Shown: positions 43,250 through 53,840 of the stretch, one piece after another
Layout of the letters: the number at the start of each line of letters is the position of its first letter
Numbering within the stretch: the first letter of the stretch is position 1
Source: Acanthosepion esculentum
Lineage: Eukaryota > Mollusca > Cephalopoda > Sepiida > Sepiidae
NCBI GenBank assembly: GCA_964036315.1
Contig: OZ038496.1
Coordinates: 11,563,035-11,627,034 of the forward strand
DNA length: 64,000 nucleotides
Direction: 5' to 3'
Position numbers and translations under genes: made by a program
Notes under the pieces: generated by a model
Told to the model about the DNA's origin: nothing
The model's input: the letters and a program-made list of their open reading frames with translations, nothing else
Databases searched by the model: none

Positions 43250-43760
43250 ACATTCAAGACTATAGAGCACCGAGAAGAAGAGCGAGAAGAGGCTTGATAT
43301 CACTTAGCAATTTAGCAGGTTTTTTTTTGTTTCGAATGAAATTTCGCTGTTTCCACGTACTTAGCTTTTGAAAGGCATCTTTCGCCAATTCGACAAATGT
43401 TCCGAGTTAGTTGTTCATGTTTGATGTTGACATCACCAATTCAAAGTTTGCCTCTTTGTTTATTCTCTTGCTAACAACCATGCTGTATTCATAAAGTTGA
43501 TAGTCCTTTCTTCGAGCCATCCTTCTCGAAGTCCTTTAGTTTTCTTTCTATGTCTACCAGTGTCATTTGTGTAATAATTTAAGATTCCGCCACACGATTG
43601 TAAGGCCTGCTAGGGTCTCCAACTCCCTTAAGATAGCTTAGAGTTTGAACAGGTCTTCAGAGAAGTCCTATCCTTGCTTTACTTTCAATTTTTGTGTAGC
43701 TTCTATATTCGTTTTTTATCCGTATGTAGGTACTTTGCTTCCAGGGTACGTTCGGGATTA
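43250..43760 (-). pseudogene. LINE (family 1) RT C-terminal remnant
   Basis: Minus-strand blocks after frame correction: KEYGLSINFMNTAWLLARE-like, KDAFQKLSTWKQRNFI, KKNLLNC, then VLYSLECWTISTEMKKQATE. This matches 2400-2815 and 23570-24250. Strongly decayed. Confidence 0.68.
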
Positions 43761-44188
43761 TTCTGACATCCTTTCCGGATAGATCGAGTTACGTTGACAA
43801 TTCAAATAAGTTCTTTTTCCGTAACTTGTCAAATGTTTTTGCATAATTTATAAGACACGAGTATACATCGGTCGAAATTTATATTTCTTTCTACATAAAA
43901 TAAATGTAATTTTTTAAACGCTTAAAATACCTCTGAGCTATTTGGCGTCGAATTCATACCATCATATAAATTTTTCTAACACTCCATCAATTATAAACAG
44001 AAACATATATTTATTTCAATTTTTATACAAATTCTTTTCTATAACGTGAAGATTATCAAATGCACACAATCTTATCAAATACACATAACCAATATATTTT
44101 ATCACGTAATAACTTCCTTAAAAGAGAAAATTTGAAAATTAAGTTGACGTAAAAAAATTTTTTTTTTTTTTATTATTTACGTACACTA
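43761..44188. other. No gene seen
   Basis: AT-rich flank of the Tc1-type MITE. Confidence 0.5.
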
Positions 44189-44565
44189 CAGTTCAAAAGT
44201 TTGAGGAAACCCTTGGTCATTTTTATATTGGCCACAATTATAGTTATTTTGTAATTTAAATGAGATAAATGTATTGTATATGTTAAAAAAGTGAGAGATG
44301 ATATTTTATAAGAAATTATTATTTTATGAAAAAAATCTTTTTAAAATTCTGATTAAATTTTGCTCTCGTTAAAATATCCGACTTTAACCTGGATTACTGC
44401 AGCACAGATTTTTGGCATTGGTTACAAAAGTTTCTCAAAATATAAATTTGATAATTGATTGCTTTATTTTTTTTCAATGATTCTAAGAGCTGTTTTTCAG
44501 TTTTTCACTCTTCCATTAAGTTCACCCAATGTTAATTTGGGGGTCAGCTTCAAACTTTTGAACTG
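44189..44565. mobile_element. Tc1-type non-autonomous element, 377 bp
   Basis: Both ends read CAGTTCAAAAGTTTGA inward and each is flanked by TA, the Tc1 target. The interior is AT-rich and non-coding apart from a possible remnant near 44390. The Tc1 pseudogene at 45438 lies 0.9 kb away, but I could not show that it carries the same ends. Confidence 0.9.
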
Positions 44566-44674
44566 TAGGGTATATCAAAGTAAATATATCTGTTAATAAA
44601 TTCAATATTTATGAAACTCTCAGAGAACGGGAGTCACTAGATTAGTCGATGAAATTTGTTTCAAGATATCTATC

Positions 44675-44701
44675 TATCTATCTATCTACCTATGTATGTA
44701 C

Positions 44702-44753
<52 letters not shown>
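44675..44753. repeat. (ATCT)n and (TA)n microsatellites
   Basis: Short ATCT run at 44669-44690 and TA at 44704-44753. Confidence 0.95.
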
Positions 44754-44755
<2 letters not shown>

Positions 44756-44763
44756 TTTATTGG

Positions 44764-45045
44764 CGTTGTTCGTAATATTATCCTCTTCTTTGTTGACATA
44801 TCTACAATGTTCCGGTCGTTGTACGCTCCGGCTTTCTTCAGGTGATTGGAATCTCAAATCGAACCCTTTATTTCGTCCACCGGGTTAGAATGTTCTAGAC
44901 CCACATGCCATGCCTCTTCCGGAGGCCTCAGTTATTTTTCCTTTCCAAATCCCAATCACCTGAAGAAGGCCGGAGCGTACAGCGCCCGAAAGGTTGTGAA
45001 TATGGCAATGAAGATTAGGATAACAATCAGAATAATGTAAATAAT
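44764..45045. repeat. Inverted pair of satellite-related elements
   Basis: Left arm (44764-44846: GTCGTTGTACGCTCCGGC, TTCTTCAGGTGATTGG) and right arm (44944-45045: CCAATCACCTGAAGAAGG, CGGAGCGTACAGCG, ATCAGAATAATGTAAATAAT) are reverse complements around a loop holding AACCCTTTATTTCGTCCACC. Confidence 0.78.
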
Positions 45046-45437
45046 GCAGATACTTTGTGTTTTTTGTTTGTTTTTGAAAGCAAAAGATAATATTTCAGGA
45101 AATACAATGTATGTTTCTTATTTTCATCAGGTTCTTCTAACTTCCAAAAAGTTCAAATTTCAGTTCCTCTCTCTACAATACATTTTGCTAAAGTATGAAT
45201 ATTTTGTATTAGAAACATTATATTTTTTCACCATTAACCCTTCAGCAGACTCCTTGAGATAACCAATATTTTCAACTGAATTAAATGGTAATGCAGGTTA
45301 AAAATGTTCATTCACCACTAAATAAATTTCTTAAAAAAACTTATGTAACTGTCTCTGTTTAAAGAAAAAATATTGTACTATTACGACAGTATTTTCATAA
45401 TTTTATTTGTTTATTTTTTATTTTATTTTGGGATAAT

Positions 45438-46420
45438 TTGCTCAAAATGGCAAAATCAAAGCAGCTAAGCATTGAGGTGAGGGCTCAAATTGAAATTTAA
45501 TTCAAAGAAAGCTACTCTCAAAGACAAATTGCCATGAAGTTCAAGATTCTGAGACATGGGGTGCAATTTTCATTTCAAGAACAGTTAGAAATTAGTGCAA
45601 ATGTTGACAGCAAAATAGCTGGGGCACCAAATGTGACAACTGCTGCTGAAGAAAACCACTTTAATATTGAAATTAAAAGAAATAGAAACAACACTGCTCT
45701 AGAGTTGACAGCAACTTGTGTCGCTCTCCACTGTGAAAAATCAAATTCGATCAACTGGCTCTGGAGGTGCATATCCATCAAGAATCATCTGTTACGGAAT
45801 GTGAATAAGCAAAAAAAAAATGTTACGGTCAAAAATAGCATAAGTACTAGATATTGAAAAGAAAGTCAAGTGGTAAGATATACTCGCACAAACGAGTTCA
45901 ATTTTAAACTATGGTAGTAAAAGGTGAGTGTATGAGAAAAATAAACAGAAGATAGAATTATGAATGTGTGATTCCAACAATTAAGCATGGTGATGGCTCT
46001 ATATATAATTTGGGAGGGATCTGACGTAGAGAGCACTAGAAATTTCATTTAGGTCAAGTGAATCATGAAAAACGGAAAATGTCATTCGATGTTTCAAAGT
46101 CATGCGTGATAATCTGGTTTATGTATAATTGGAAAAACATTTCTCTTCAACAAGACAACCATCCAAAACACTCTCTTAAGTCATGTGAAAATTGCTTCGA
46201 GTGAAAAATAGAAACAACATTTTAGAAATGATCTCTTGGTCACTTCAATCTCCTGACATCTCTCCCAATGAATTAGTATGTGATGAATTGGAGAGTTCGA
46301 AAAGAATCCAAAAAAAGTGAGACTGAACTTTTACAGGGCTCAAAGAATGCTTGGGAAAGTCTGGTATCTAATTTTTCAAAAGAATTTCAATAATGTGTAA
46401 AGTAGTAATTAAGGCAGTTT
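45438..46420 (+). pseudogene. Tc1-like transposase pseudogene, near full length
   Basis: Opens MAKSKQLSIEVRAQIEI at 45448 (helix-turn-helix), then ESYSQRQIAMKFKI and PNVTTAAEENHFNIE. After many breaks come VIPTIKHGDGS (45968-46000), LQQDNHPKHSLKSCEN with the second catalytic Asp (about 46147-46195), and SPDISPNELVCDELESS with the Glu (about 46253-46300), ending AWESLVSNFSKEFQ. The order fits a DD34E Tc1 element of about 340 residues. Stops and frameshifts throughout. The open frame at 45534-45857 is a part of it. Confidence 0.85.
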
Positions 46421-46634
46421 GTGGTTTTATTGAAGAAAACAAAATATGGTGCTGTTGTATGATATTTTTTTACAGTTAAGTGCTTATGTTTTGTCATTAT
46501 GAATGCAATTCCATTGTAATTACAAAAGAGTCATCTTTTACTTTGAAAAATACAAGAATATCTCATTTTAATCTGTTTTTCTTTTTTTTTTTTACAAACA
46601 AATTCCGGGTTCCCACATACTTTTTTGTCTGCAG

Positions 46635-46636
<2 letters not shown>

Positions 46637-46724
<88 letters not shown>

Positions 46725-46727
46725 AAT

Positions 46728-46758
<31 letters not shown>

Positions 46759-46770
46759 CACACACACACA
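46637..46770. repeat. (TA)n with short CA
   Basis: TA tract with AAATA and TGTA interruptions, ending CACACACA. 46771-47236 holds no recognised feature. Confidence 0.95.
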
Positions 46771-47232
46771 GTAAACGTAACAATCCGTTGTTATATAATC
46801 CGAGTAGATCCCAGTAATATAAAATGTTAAAAATGATCCGCAAAAAGAGCTTAAGGTATTTATTATTACAGAGCAAATAGTTAATAAAAAATAAAATCTA
46901 AAGTCATCTCATCTTGGGAATAGACTATTTCGGCAGACTTAGATTTCGGTCGTTCGTCTGTTTTATCCTCCTCGGAATGGATTCGTGTCAGAAATATAAA
47001 TTTAAATGTGAAATCTCCCTTTATTACTGTCTCGTACCTTTCGTCTGGCTGAAATATGTAAATGGATAAATTCTGTATTAGATTTCCGATTGTTTTTTTT
47101 AACCTTCCTCAGATAAATTTCTACTTTTCACACGAACTCAGTCCACACCGGCGTTGATAAGACAGACAATCTCTGTCTTCGTCTGAGGAAATAGGCTATC
47201 TCTCATATGAGGTAATTTTTGATTTTATTGGT

Positions 47233-47345
<113 letters not shown>

Positions 47346-48744
47346 GAACAGTAAGATATAAAATCCGGTGTTCTTATAGATATTTTTATTTTTACACAAT
47401 AGTGCTCAATGTAAATTTACAGAGCATTAATATTATAAATTAATTGATTTAAAATATGGGATTTTTTTCGCAACACAGTGATAACCATGTTTCAAAAATG
47501 GAAACTAAAGCCTTCGAATTTAATTTTGTTATTAAATTAAAGATTTTAGTTCCATTTCCTTGTCAAGCGAATTTTGGAGTAACTTATTTTTTTAAAATTT
47601 ACGGTTTTAAAGGCACGGCAAAGATTCATAATTGAGTGTTCCCAAGGATACAGAGAAATCCATTCATCTAGACAAGGACTGTATTTTTGTTGTATTGTTT
47701 TTTAATTTCGAAAAAAGTGTTGAGTATTGGAATCGAAATTATAGATAATGTTTTCCAAGTTCATATTTTGCTATTGTTCGTTCAAGTGATTTCGACCGTT
47801 TTATTTTTTAAGATCTCACACGGTGTCTGATTGGAAGGCAGATTACCAACTTTCAACAAATACCAGGATGTAGACAATGGAAACGCAAAGCCTCTCTGCT
47901 CTTCATTCGGCATCTTACAACGTCTGTTTTCGATTTTATTGTTACTCTTTTTAAACATCCGTCATTTTAATAGCATCAGTTTTATTATGAATGGTTACAA
48001 GATTTATGAAATTGGACATCAATTTACCGATGAATATTTTGAAATAAGGGCAATACCGTCTTAAATAAATTACTTTCTCGTTTCATTAAAATCTTCATTC
48101 TTTAATTCAAAATTGTGGTCCGTCTTATTACGCTGAATGATTAATGTTTTGAGTGGGTTGTTCTACAAACGACGCCTTTTTTATTCATATATTTAAATTC
48201 TTAAACATTCCATTTCTGCATTTCTTGAGACCACATTACACTCTATAGTGTAAATCCTTCATTCGGCTTTAGGTTGATTTTATTTTGTTTCGTAATGATT
48301 AAATATCTGATTGTCTTTTAAATAGATGTCTGAAATATATATTAAAAACTACAAAAATAAATATAATATCGATATGACTAGACAGAATACTCTACCTCCC
48401 AGCACAGTGACAAAACTGAAAACAATTTTTGTTTCAATTACCAGACCATATATATGTGTGTGGGTGTGTGCGGTTGTATTACTTTTGAATAGGAAATAAA
48501 TGTCAAGACTGGAAGGTGTGTTTACACGCTTGATTGAACAATTTCAAGTAACAATTTTATAAATGCAATCAGTCTCCGATAAGAAAAATAAAAGGCAATA
48601 AAAGTCAGTTAGAGTTTACATCGAAAAGTTAATGATACAAAGAAACTGAATATTTAATTTTCAATTTTGACGTTCAATTTATACAAATGTTTAAAACATT
48701 TCATTTTTTTTTATTCTTTTAGATTTATTTTATTTATTCTTTTA

Positions 48745-48745
<1 letters not shown>
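47346..48745. other. No gene seen
   Basis: AT-rich. CCTTGTCAAGCGAATTTTG near 47560 is a fragment of the repeat at 12-182. The frame at 47831-48064 (77 codons) has one hydrophobic segment and no recognised similarity. Confidence 0.5.
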
Positions 48746-48747
<2 letters not shown>

Positions 48748-48804
<57 letters not shown>

Positions 48805-48854
48805 TTTTAATATATATTATTTTTATTGATACTGTAAGTTTAATTATTCTTTTA

Positions 48855-48917
<63 letters not shown>

Positions 48918-48945
48918 TATATGTGTGTGTGTGTATCGATATTAT
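48748..48945. repeat. Two (TA)n tracts in a short duplication
   Basis: TTTATTATTCTTTTAGTA-type sequence precedes TA at both 48748 and 48857, so the tract and its flank are duplicated about 108 bp apart. Confidence 0.85.
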
Positions 48946-49137
48946 CTATTATTGATAATGTAATTTTATTTTATTTTTTTTACTATATTGATTTATTTCT
49001 GCAATGAAACCGTAATTTTTCAGAAGACATAATTTTTCCGAATACATTATTTAATCAAGCCATGATACAGACACACAGAAAAGCACACACATACATACAC
49101 GAACAAGCACAGACAAACACACACACACATACACACA

Positions 49138-49140
49138 TAC

Positions 49141-49213
<73 letters not shown>
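49138..49213. repeat. (TA)n microsatellite
   Basis: TA preceded by CACACAC words. 49214-49785 has no recognised feature. Confidence 0.96.
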
Positions 49214-49218
<5 letters not shown>

Positions 49219-49785
49219 GTATATATATGTATATATACCAACACCACACGTATATACGTGCTTGCGAGGAAATATTATTCAGTGAAAGAATAGAAAAATG
49301 GTCTGATTGGTGACATGTACACATTCACGAGAAATATTCGCTACACATCGCATCTTTGAATTTCAGCAACCAAATGCGTATGTATGTAGACAACAGCACA
49401 CATATATACATACATATGTCAAGTCCCTTACTGTCCACATATGTTTCTCTTTTGTATGAGCCCCGGCGGGCGAGCGCGTGTGTATGTGTCTGCGTACCTC
49501 AATGGGTGTACGGACATGCACCTATGTTTGCGTTAGCATGAGTGACATCACAACGACGATTCCCCCCCACTTCCATAATAACACCAATACACGCAATCTA
49601 CATAAATCCAATTTTTAAAAAAAATTAATCCGTTTGTCTGACGATCGCAAAAACGTGAAACCCAGGGTCACAAACACCAACTCAATCCAACCAAATATGT
49701 TACCTCTATTTCTGATATTGAGCGCTTTCTAATAAGTACCGCGCATATTATATATAAATAATAGTATATATAATATATTACATAT

Positions 49786-49915
49786 ACATATATATATATA
49801 TATATGTTTATATTTATATACACAAACTTTTCACACACAATAATAATTATTATTATTATTACTATTATTACTATTATTATTACTACTACTACTACTACTG
49901 CTACTACTACTTCTT
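49786..49915. repeat. (TA)n and (TTA)n(CTA)n(CTT)n
   Basis: Short TA tract at 49786-49806; trinucleotide tract from 49843 that shifts from TTA through CTA to CTT. Confidence 0.93.
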
Positions 49916-50099
49916 CTTCCTTGGATTTCTCTTGTATACACATATTGTTATAACTCGTTTCGTACCGCTTATTATATAAATAATGCTTCGGCAGCTTGCC
50001 GTGACGCCTGTTTTACACAACCTGAAGACTGACTCCGGACGACTTCTGCTTCTTACCTTTGACCTGGAGCTCTTTATTTATAGTCATGGACTAGTTCAT

Positions 50100-50432
50100 A
50101 TAGTCCCCGGGGATGTGCTGTTTAGTCCACAACACATTTCCTTCGGGGTGCCTACCTGAGGCCTAAGATCAGAAATGGGTTCATCATATTTCCCACTGAT
50201 CATTTGTTGTAAAAAAAAACAAAACAAAACAAAAAACACACAAGCGATAACTAAGATCGGAACACTTTTTACATATAGGTAAAGCCGGTCGTATTGTGAT
50301 GAGCTGTACTTGTGAGTACAATCTTTTGTATGTCTTTTAGGCATGGGCTACCAGGAATGCGTACAACGGGTCTATCGGAACATTTTCCAAACAATCCGAA
50401 GGTTCCAGCTACAACTGGAATTATTGTTATCC

Positions 50433-50483
<51 letters not shown>
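50100..50483 (-). pseudogene. R4/Dong-like LINE 3' end plus (ATT)n
   Basis: Minus strand: the 3' UTR at left (GAAATGGGTTCATCATATTT, reading as the complement of the usual ATTTCTGACC block), then the C-terminus KDCTHKYS-type sequence and FGLFGKCSDRPVVRIPGSPC-like blocks. The 5' truncation point is at GTTATCCC, followed by (ATT)n 50433-50483 and then the 3' tail of the next copy. Confidence 0.75.
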
Positions 50484-50484
<1 letters not shown>

Positions 50485-50880
50485 TCCTTTAATTTCTGGC
50501 GTTTACACATTTCTTTCCGGGTCCCGCCCAGGGAACTAAGGTTAGAAATGGCATCATGACACTTTCCATTGACAAAAAAAAAAAAAAATGAAAAAAAATT
50601 ACATAGATAAAGCCCTTCGTAAGTGTGGGCTGTACTTGTCAGAACAATTCTTTGTATCTCTTTGAGGCATGGACTTCCAGGAATCACTTCAATCAGCCTA
50701 CTGGAATCTTTTCCAACCAGTCCAAGGGCTCCAACTACAACAGGGATTGTTGATGTTCCCATGTGTCACATTTTTTAGATTTCTATTTCAAGGTATTTGA
50801 ATTTTGACAGTTTTTTGAATATTTTCAAAGATACATTGCAGTCTGCAGGGACTGCCATATCAATAAGGAGGAACATCCTG
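50484..50880 (-). pseudogene. R4/Dong-like LINE 3' end
   Basis: Minus strand: GTSTIPVVVGALGLVGKDSS, RLIEVIPGSPCLKEIQRIVL, TSTAHTYEGLYL then the 3' UTR (AATGGCATCATGACACTTTC region) and AAAGGAAA at the (AAT)n junction. One of the best preserved copies. Upstream it reaches DMAVPADCNVSLKIFKKL. Confidence 0.82.
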
Positions 50881-51137
50881 AGATCTATGGTTTCTTGATA
50901 TTTGCTACAGAACCTGTATTTTGGATACGCTCACTTATATATGATATTTGCCTGAAAGTTCCTAGTGAATAAAACTATAGTCTTGGGCTTCAGGCTTTAA
51001 TTCAGATGCTCGTAACCATAGATGAGTGTTAACTTGATAAACATCAGCTTTATTAGCAGTTTCTTGATATTTGCCACGGAAAGGTTTATCTTAACAGCGT
51101 GGTTTCAACTCTTCAAGAGCTGTATTACTATTAATGT
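50881..51137. other. No gene seen
   Basis: Spacer between two R4-like copies, no recognised sequence. Confidence 0.45.
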
Positions 51138-51945
51138 TTTATTTCCTTTGATTTCTGGTGTTTATTTATTTCTTCCCAAGTCCTGTCCAGAGACTTAGGG
51201 TTAGAAATGTGTTGTGGTGGAATCCACCTAATCTGCATAGGTGACTACCAACTATATAAATAATGGTTGATACCGGAAGACGAGAGAAAGAGGACGAGGA
51301 ATCACGAGATCCAACTAGAGACTCTGATCGACTGCGACTAGTCAACACATTCTCCAGGAACGTCTTCCCAGAAATATACAGAAATACTATATGTACTTAT
51401 TGTGTACACTTTCTTGTTATAATACATTCTTGTTCCAAGTACATTTTGTGTTGCATTATTATTCCATGCAATAGGCGAGATTCAACATTGAGTCAAGACT
51501 CAACAAAATGTTATCATGACATTTTCCACTGACCAGTTAAAAAACAAATATTTACATAGACAAAGCCCTTCGTAAGATGTGGGCTGTACTCGTGAGAACA
51601 GTTTTTTTTTTGTATTTATTTAAGGCAAGGGATTCCAGGAATCCCTTCAATTAGTCTACTGGAATCTTTTCCAACTAATCTGAGGGCTCCAACTACAAAG
51701 AGATTGTTGATGTTCCCATGTGCCACATTTTTTTAGATTTCGTATTCAAGGTCCTTGTATTTCGATAGCTTTTTGAAGATCTTCAAAGATACATTGCAGT
51801 CTGCAGGGACTGCCATATCAATAAAGAGGCACTTTTTGTTTGCGGTCTCTAATAACAGTGTCTGGGCGTTTAGCTTTGATTGTTCTGTCTGTGTGCATTG
51901 TGTAGTCCTATAAAATAGTAACAGATCCTATCCCCGAAACAGGTT
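51138..51945 (-). pseudogene. R4/Dong-like LINE 3' end, split by a solo LTR
   Basis: Minus strand, from right: TIHTDRTIKAKRPDTVIRD, KKCLFIDMAVPADCNVSL, LEYEI, KMWHMGTSTISL and LEGFLESLALNKY, then the 3' UTR at the left. The LTR at 51210-51505 lies within the 3' UTR, between TTAGAAATG and TTATCATGAC. (TTA)n at 51944-51974 bounds the 5' truncation. The LTR is therefore younger than this LINE copy. Confidence 0.85.
51210..51505 (+). mobile_element. Solo LTR, 296 bp
   Basis: Begins TGTTGTGGTGGAATCCACC and ends GAGTCAAGACTCAACA, flanked by the 5-bp duplication AAATG (51205-51209, 51506-51510). Homologous to 28015-28301 over the full length. No internal retrotransposon sequence adjoins it. Confidence 0.95.
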
Positions 51946-52015
51946 ATTATTATTATTAATAATAATAATAATAAACGTAGTTAGCTTATATACTAAGCGG
52001 TTTAAAATATAAATA

Positions 52016-52876
52016 TATGGTTGTTAGCAAAAGAATGACAGCAACATGTAAATTACAAATTGGAGATACCAAAATCAAATTAGTGCAACCATTTAAATAT
52101 CTAGGAAGTCCTTTTAACAGAAGGCAGAACAAGTGACACTGAAAGCCGAAGGCGCAAATCAAAAGCAAAAAAAAAAAAAAAAAAACGTTAGAAACAAAGA
52201 AAAGTGTACCTGTTATGTGATATCAGTCCTCATTTATGCCAGTGGATGCTGAACAATCTCCTCAAAGATGAAGAAGAAACGGGAAGTAACAGAAATATGG
52301 TCCTACAGAAGGATGCTGTGAAAGCCATGGACCGATTATGTGAGCAACGGCAAAATTTTCGAGAAAAAGGAAACAGAAAGAAAACTTATACTTAACGTCA
52401 GGAAGAGAGAGTTGAGATTTCTGAGACACGTAATGGGGAAAGAGGGCTTGGAAAATGTTGCAGTAACCCACCTACAGTAAAATGAACTCTTACTCCTCTT
52501 CATAAATACTAAACTGCGAGACATTCGTGTGTGGGGTGGGGGCAGTCTAGTCGCAGGGTTAACCAACCGTTCGGACGTACACTTCTATCTGCTTATTACT
52601 AACGCTCTTGCTTTGTATATATCTGTTATTTCATTACACTTGTTCAACCTACTTTCGTCTTCCGTGTTTTTTCTTTCTGGCCCCTAAACAGGCCACAACA
52701 GAAAATCAGATAGTCAGAGGACAAATTAAAGCCAACAGAGACAAAGGAAAACAACTCATCACATAGTGAGCTTGAGTAAATGGAGAGTGAAACAAGGTTT
52801 ATGAAGAGGTACAAAGAAGAGGATATTGTGGAGAGCCATGATCGCCTACGACCTTAATGGAGACTGCACATAGAAG
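52016..52876 (+). pseudogene. LINE (family 1) RT C-terminal remnant, split by a solo LTR
   Basis: Blocks: VVSKRMTATCKLQIGDTKIK, VQPFKYLGSPF, then VISVLIYASGC, SSKMKKKREVTEIWSYRRML, ILNVRKRELRFLRHVMGKEG and LENQIVRGQIKANRDKGKQL across the LTR, ending ILWRAMIAYDLNGDCT and stop at 52873. Frame breaks include a poly(A) expansion near 52170. An (AAG)n tail follows at 52877-52909. Excising 52456-52700 plus one GAAAA restores the reading context. Confidence 0.85.
52456..52700 (+). mobile_element. Solo LTR, 245 bp
   Basis: Begins TGTTGCAG and ends GGCCACAACA, flanked by GAAAA on both sides (52451-52455, 52701-52705). The 3' part (TTATTACTAACGCTCTTGC, TATATCTGTTATTTCATTAC) matches the 3' part of the 852-bp LTR at 21027. 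Confidence 0.92.
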
Positions 52877-52914
52877 AAGAAGAAGAAGAAGAAGAAGAAG
52901 AAGAAGAATGCGCT

Positions 52915-53030
52915 TGAGTAAATCGATCATGGTACAAGGTTTAGGAGAGATTACAAAAACACAAAATTTATTAAGAACTACGAAGGACAAGAAATTGTGG
53001 AGAAAAATGATTGCTTACGTACCGTTTTAA

Positions 53031-53114
<84 letters not shown>

Positions 53115-53300
53115 GCATTAAAAATATAAAATGCTCTGGATACTTTTCCAATATCGCCTTAAATTTTCGCCATTTTTTCATTGTCAGGGTTGTGGTAAGA
53201 GAATTCTATTAATTATTATTATTACTGCGCCGTGTCCATTCAGGACGTAAGCAATCATTTTTCTCCACAATTTCTTGTCCTTCGTAGTTCGAAGGAAAGT
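52915..53300. pseudogene. Inverted pair of LINE (family 1) tails around (TA)n
   Basis: 52968-53021 (plus) and 53243-53296 (minus) both encode LRTTKDKKLWRKMIAY. The minus copy continues to VLNGHGA. Between them lie ATGCATTAAAA-type ends and (TA)n 53035-53108, making a stem-loop-like arrangement. (AAG)n, (AATAAG)n and (AAT)n at 53306-53404 follow. Confidence 0.82.
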
Positions 53301-53372
53301 AGAGAAGAAGAAGAAGAAAAAGAAGAAGAAGAAGAAGAAGAAGAATAAGAATAAGAATAAGAATAAGAATAA

Positions 53373-53404
<32 letters not shown>

Positions 53405-53409
53405 TGTAA

Positions 53410-53724
53410 GGTGCGACTCGTAATGAAAGCAATAATGGCACCTACCTTGAATCCATGATAGATAATCAGGATGTGGAATTAGTAAACACTACGCTTTTTA
53501 AATACATATATGTATGGATCAGTTAAAACAAATTTCGTATGGAGATCAGGAAACTGAACATTGAATTAGTAGGAAGGTGTAGTTTTGCCCAATACCGCGA
53601 GACGCTACATAACCAAAAGATTAACCGAATGACATGTAATGTACTTAAATAACATTGTCAGACTGTGAATTTCATATGGATGTCATCGATGGCGTTCAAG
53701 GCAATAGTATCTAATCTATCCTAA
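53410..53724. other. No gene seen
   Basis: Unassigned sequence with no long frame. Confidence 0.5.
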
Positions 53725-53840
53725 TTTCATACTTTTCCCAAGGATATTAGCATGTAAGTGAATGTAATGAACTCGACTGAGATTTGAAGTCGGATCTCTG
53801 ATTCGTAAGTCCAAGCCGCTATCCATTACTTCAGAGAATA
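53725..53840 (-). mobile_element. tRNA-derived SINE head (family 1)
   Basis: The reverse complement has GTAATGGATAGCGGCTTGG and GACTTCAAATCTCAGTCG, then TTCACTTACATGCTAATATCC. The body is missing. Confidence 0.72.
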
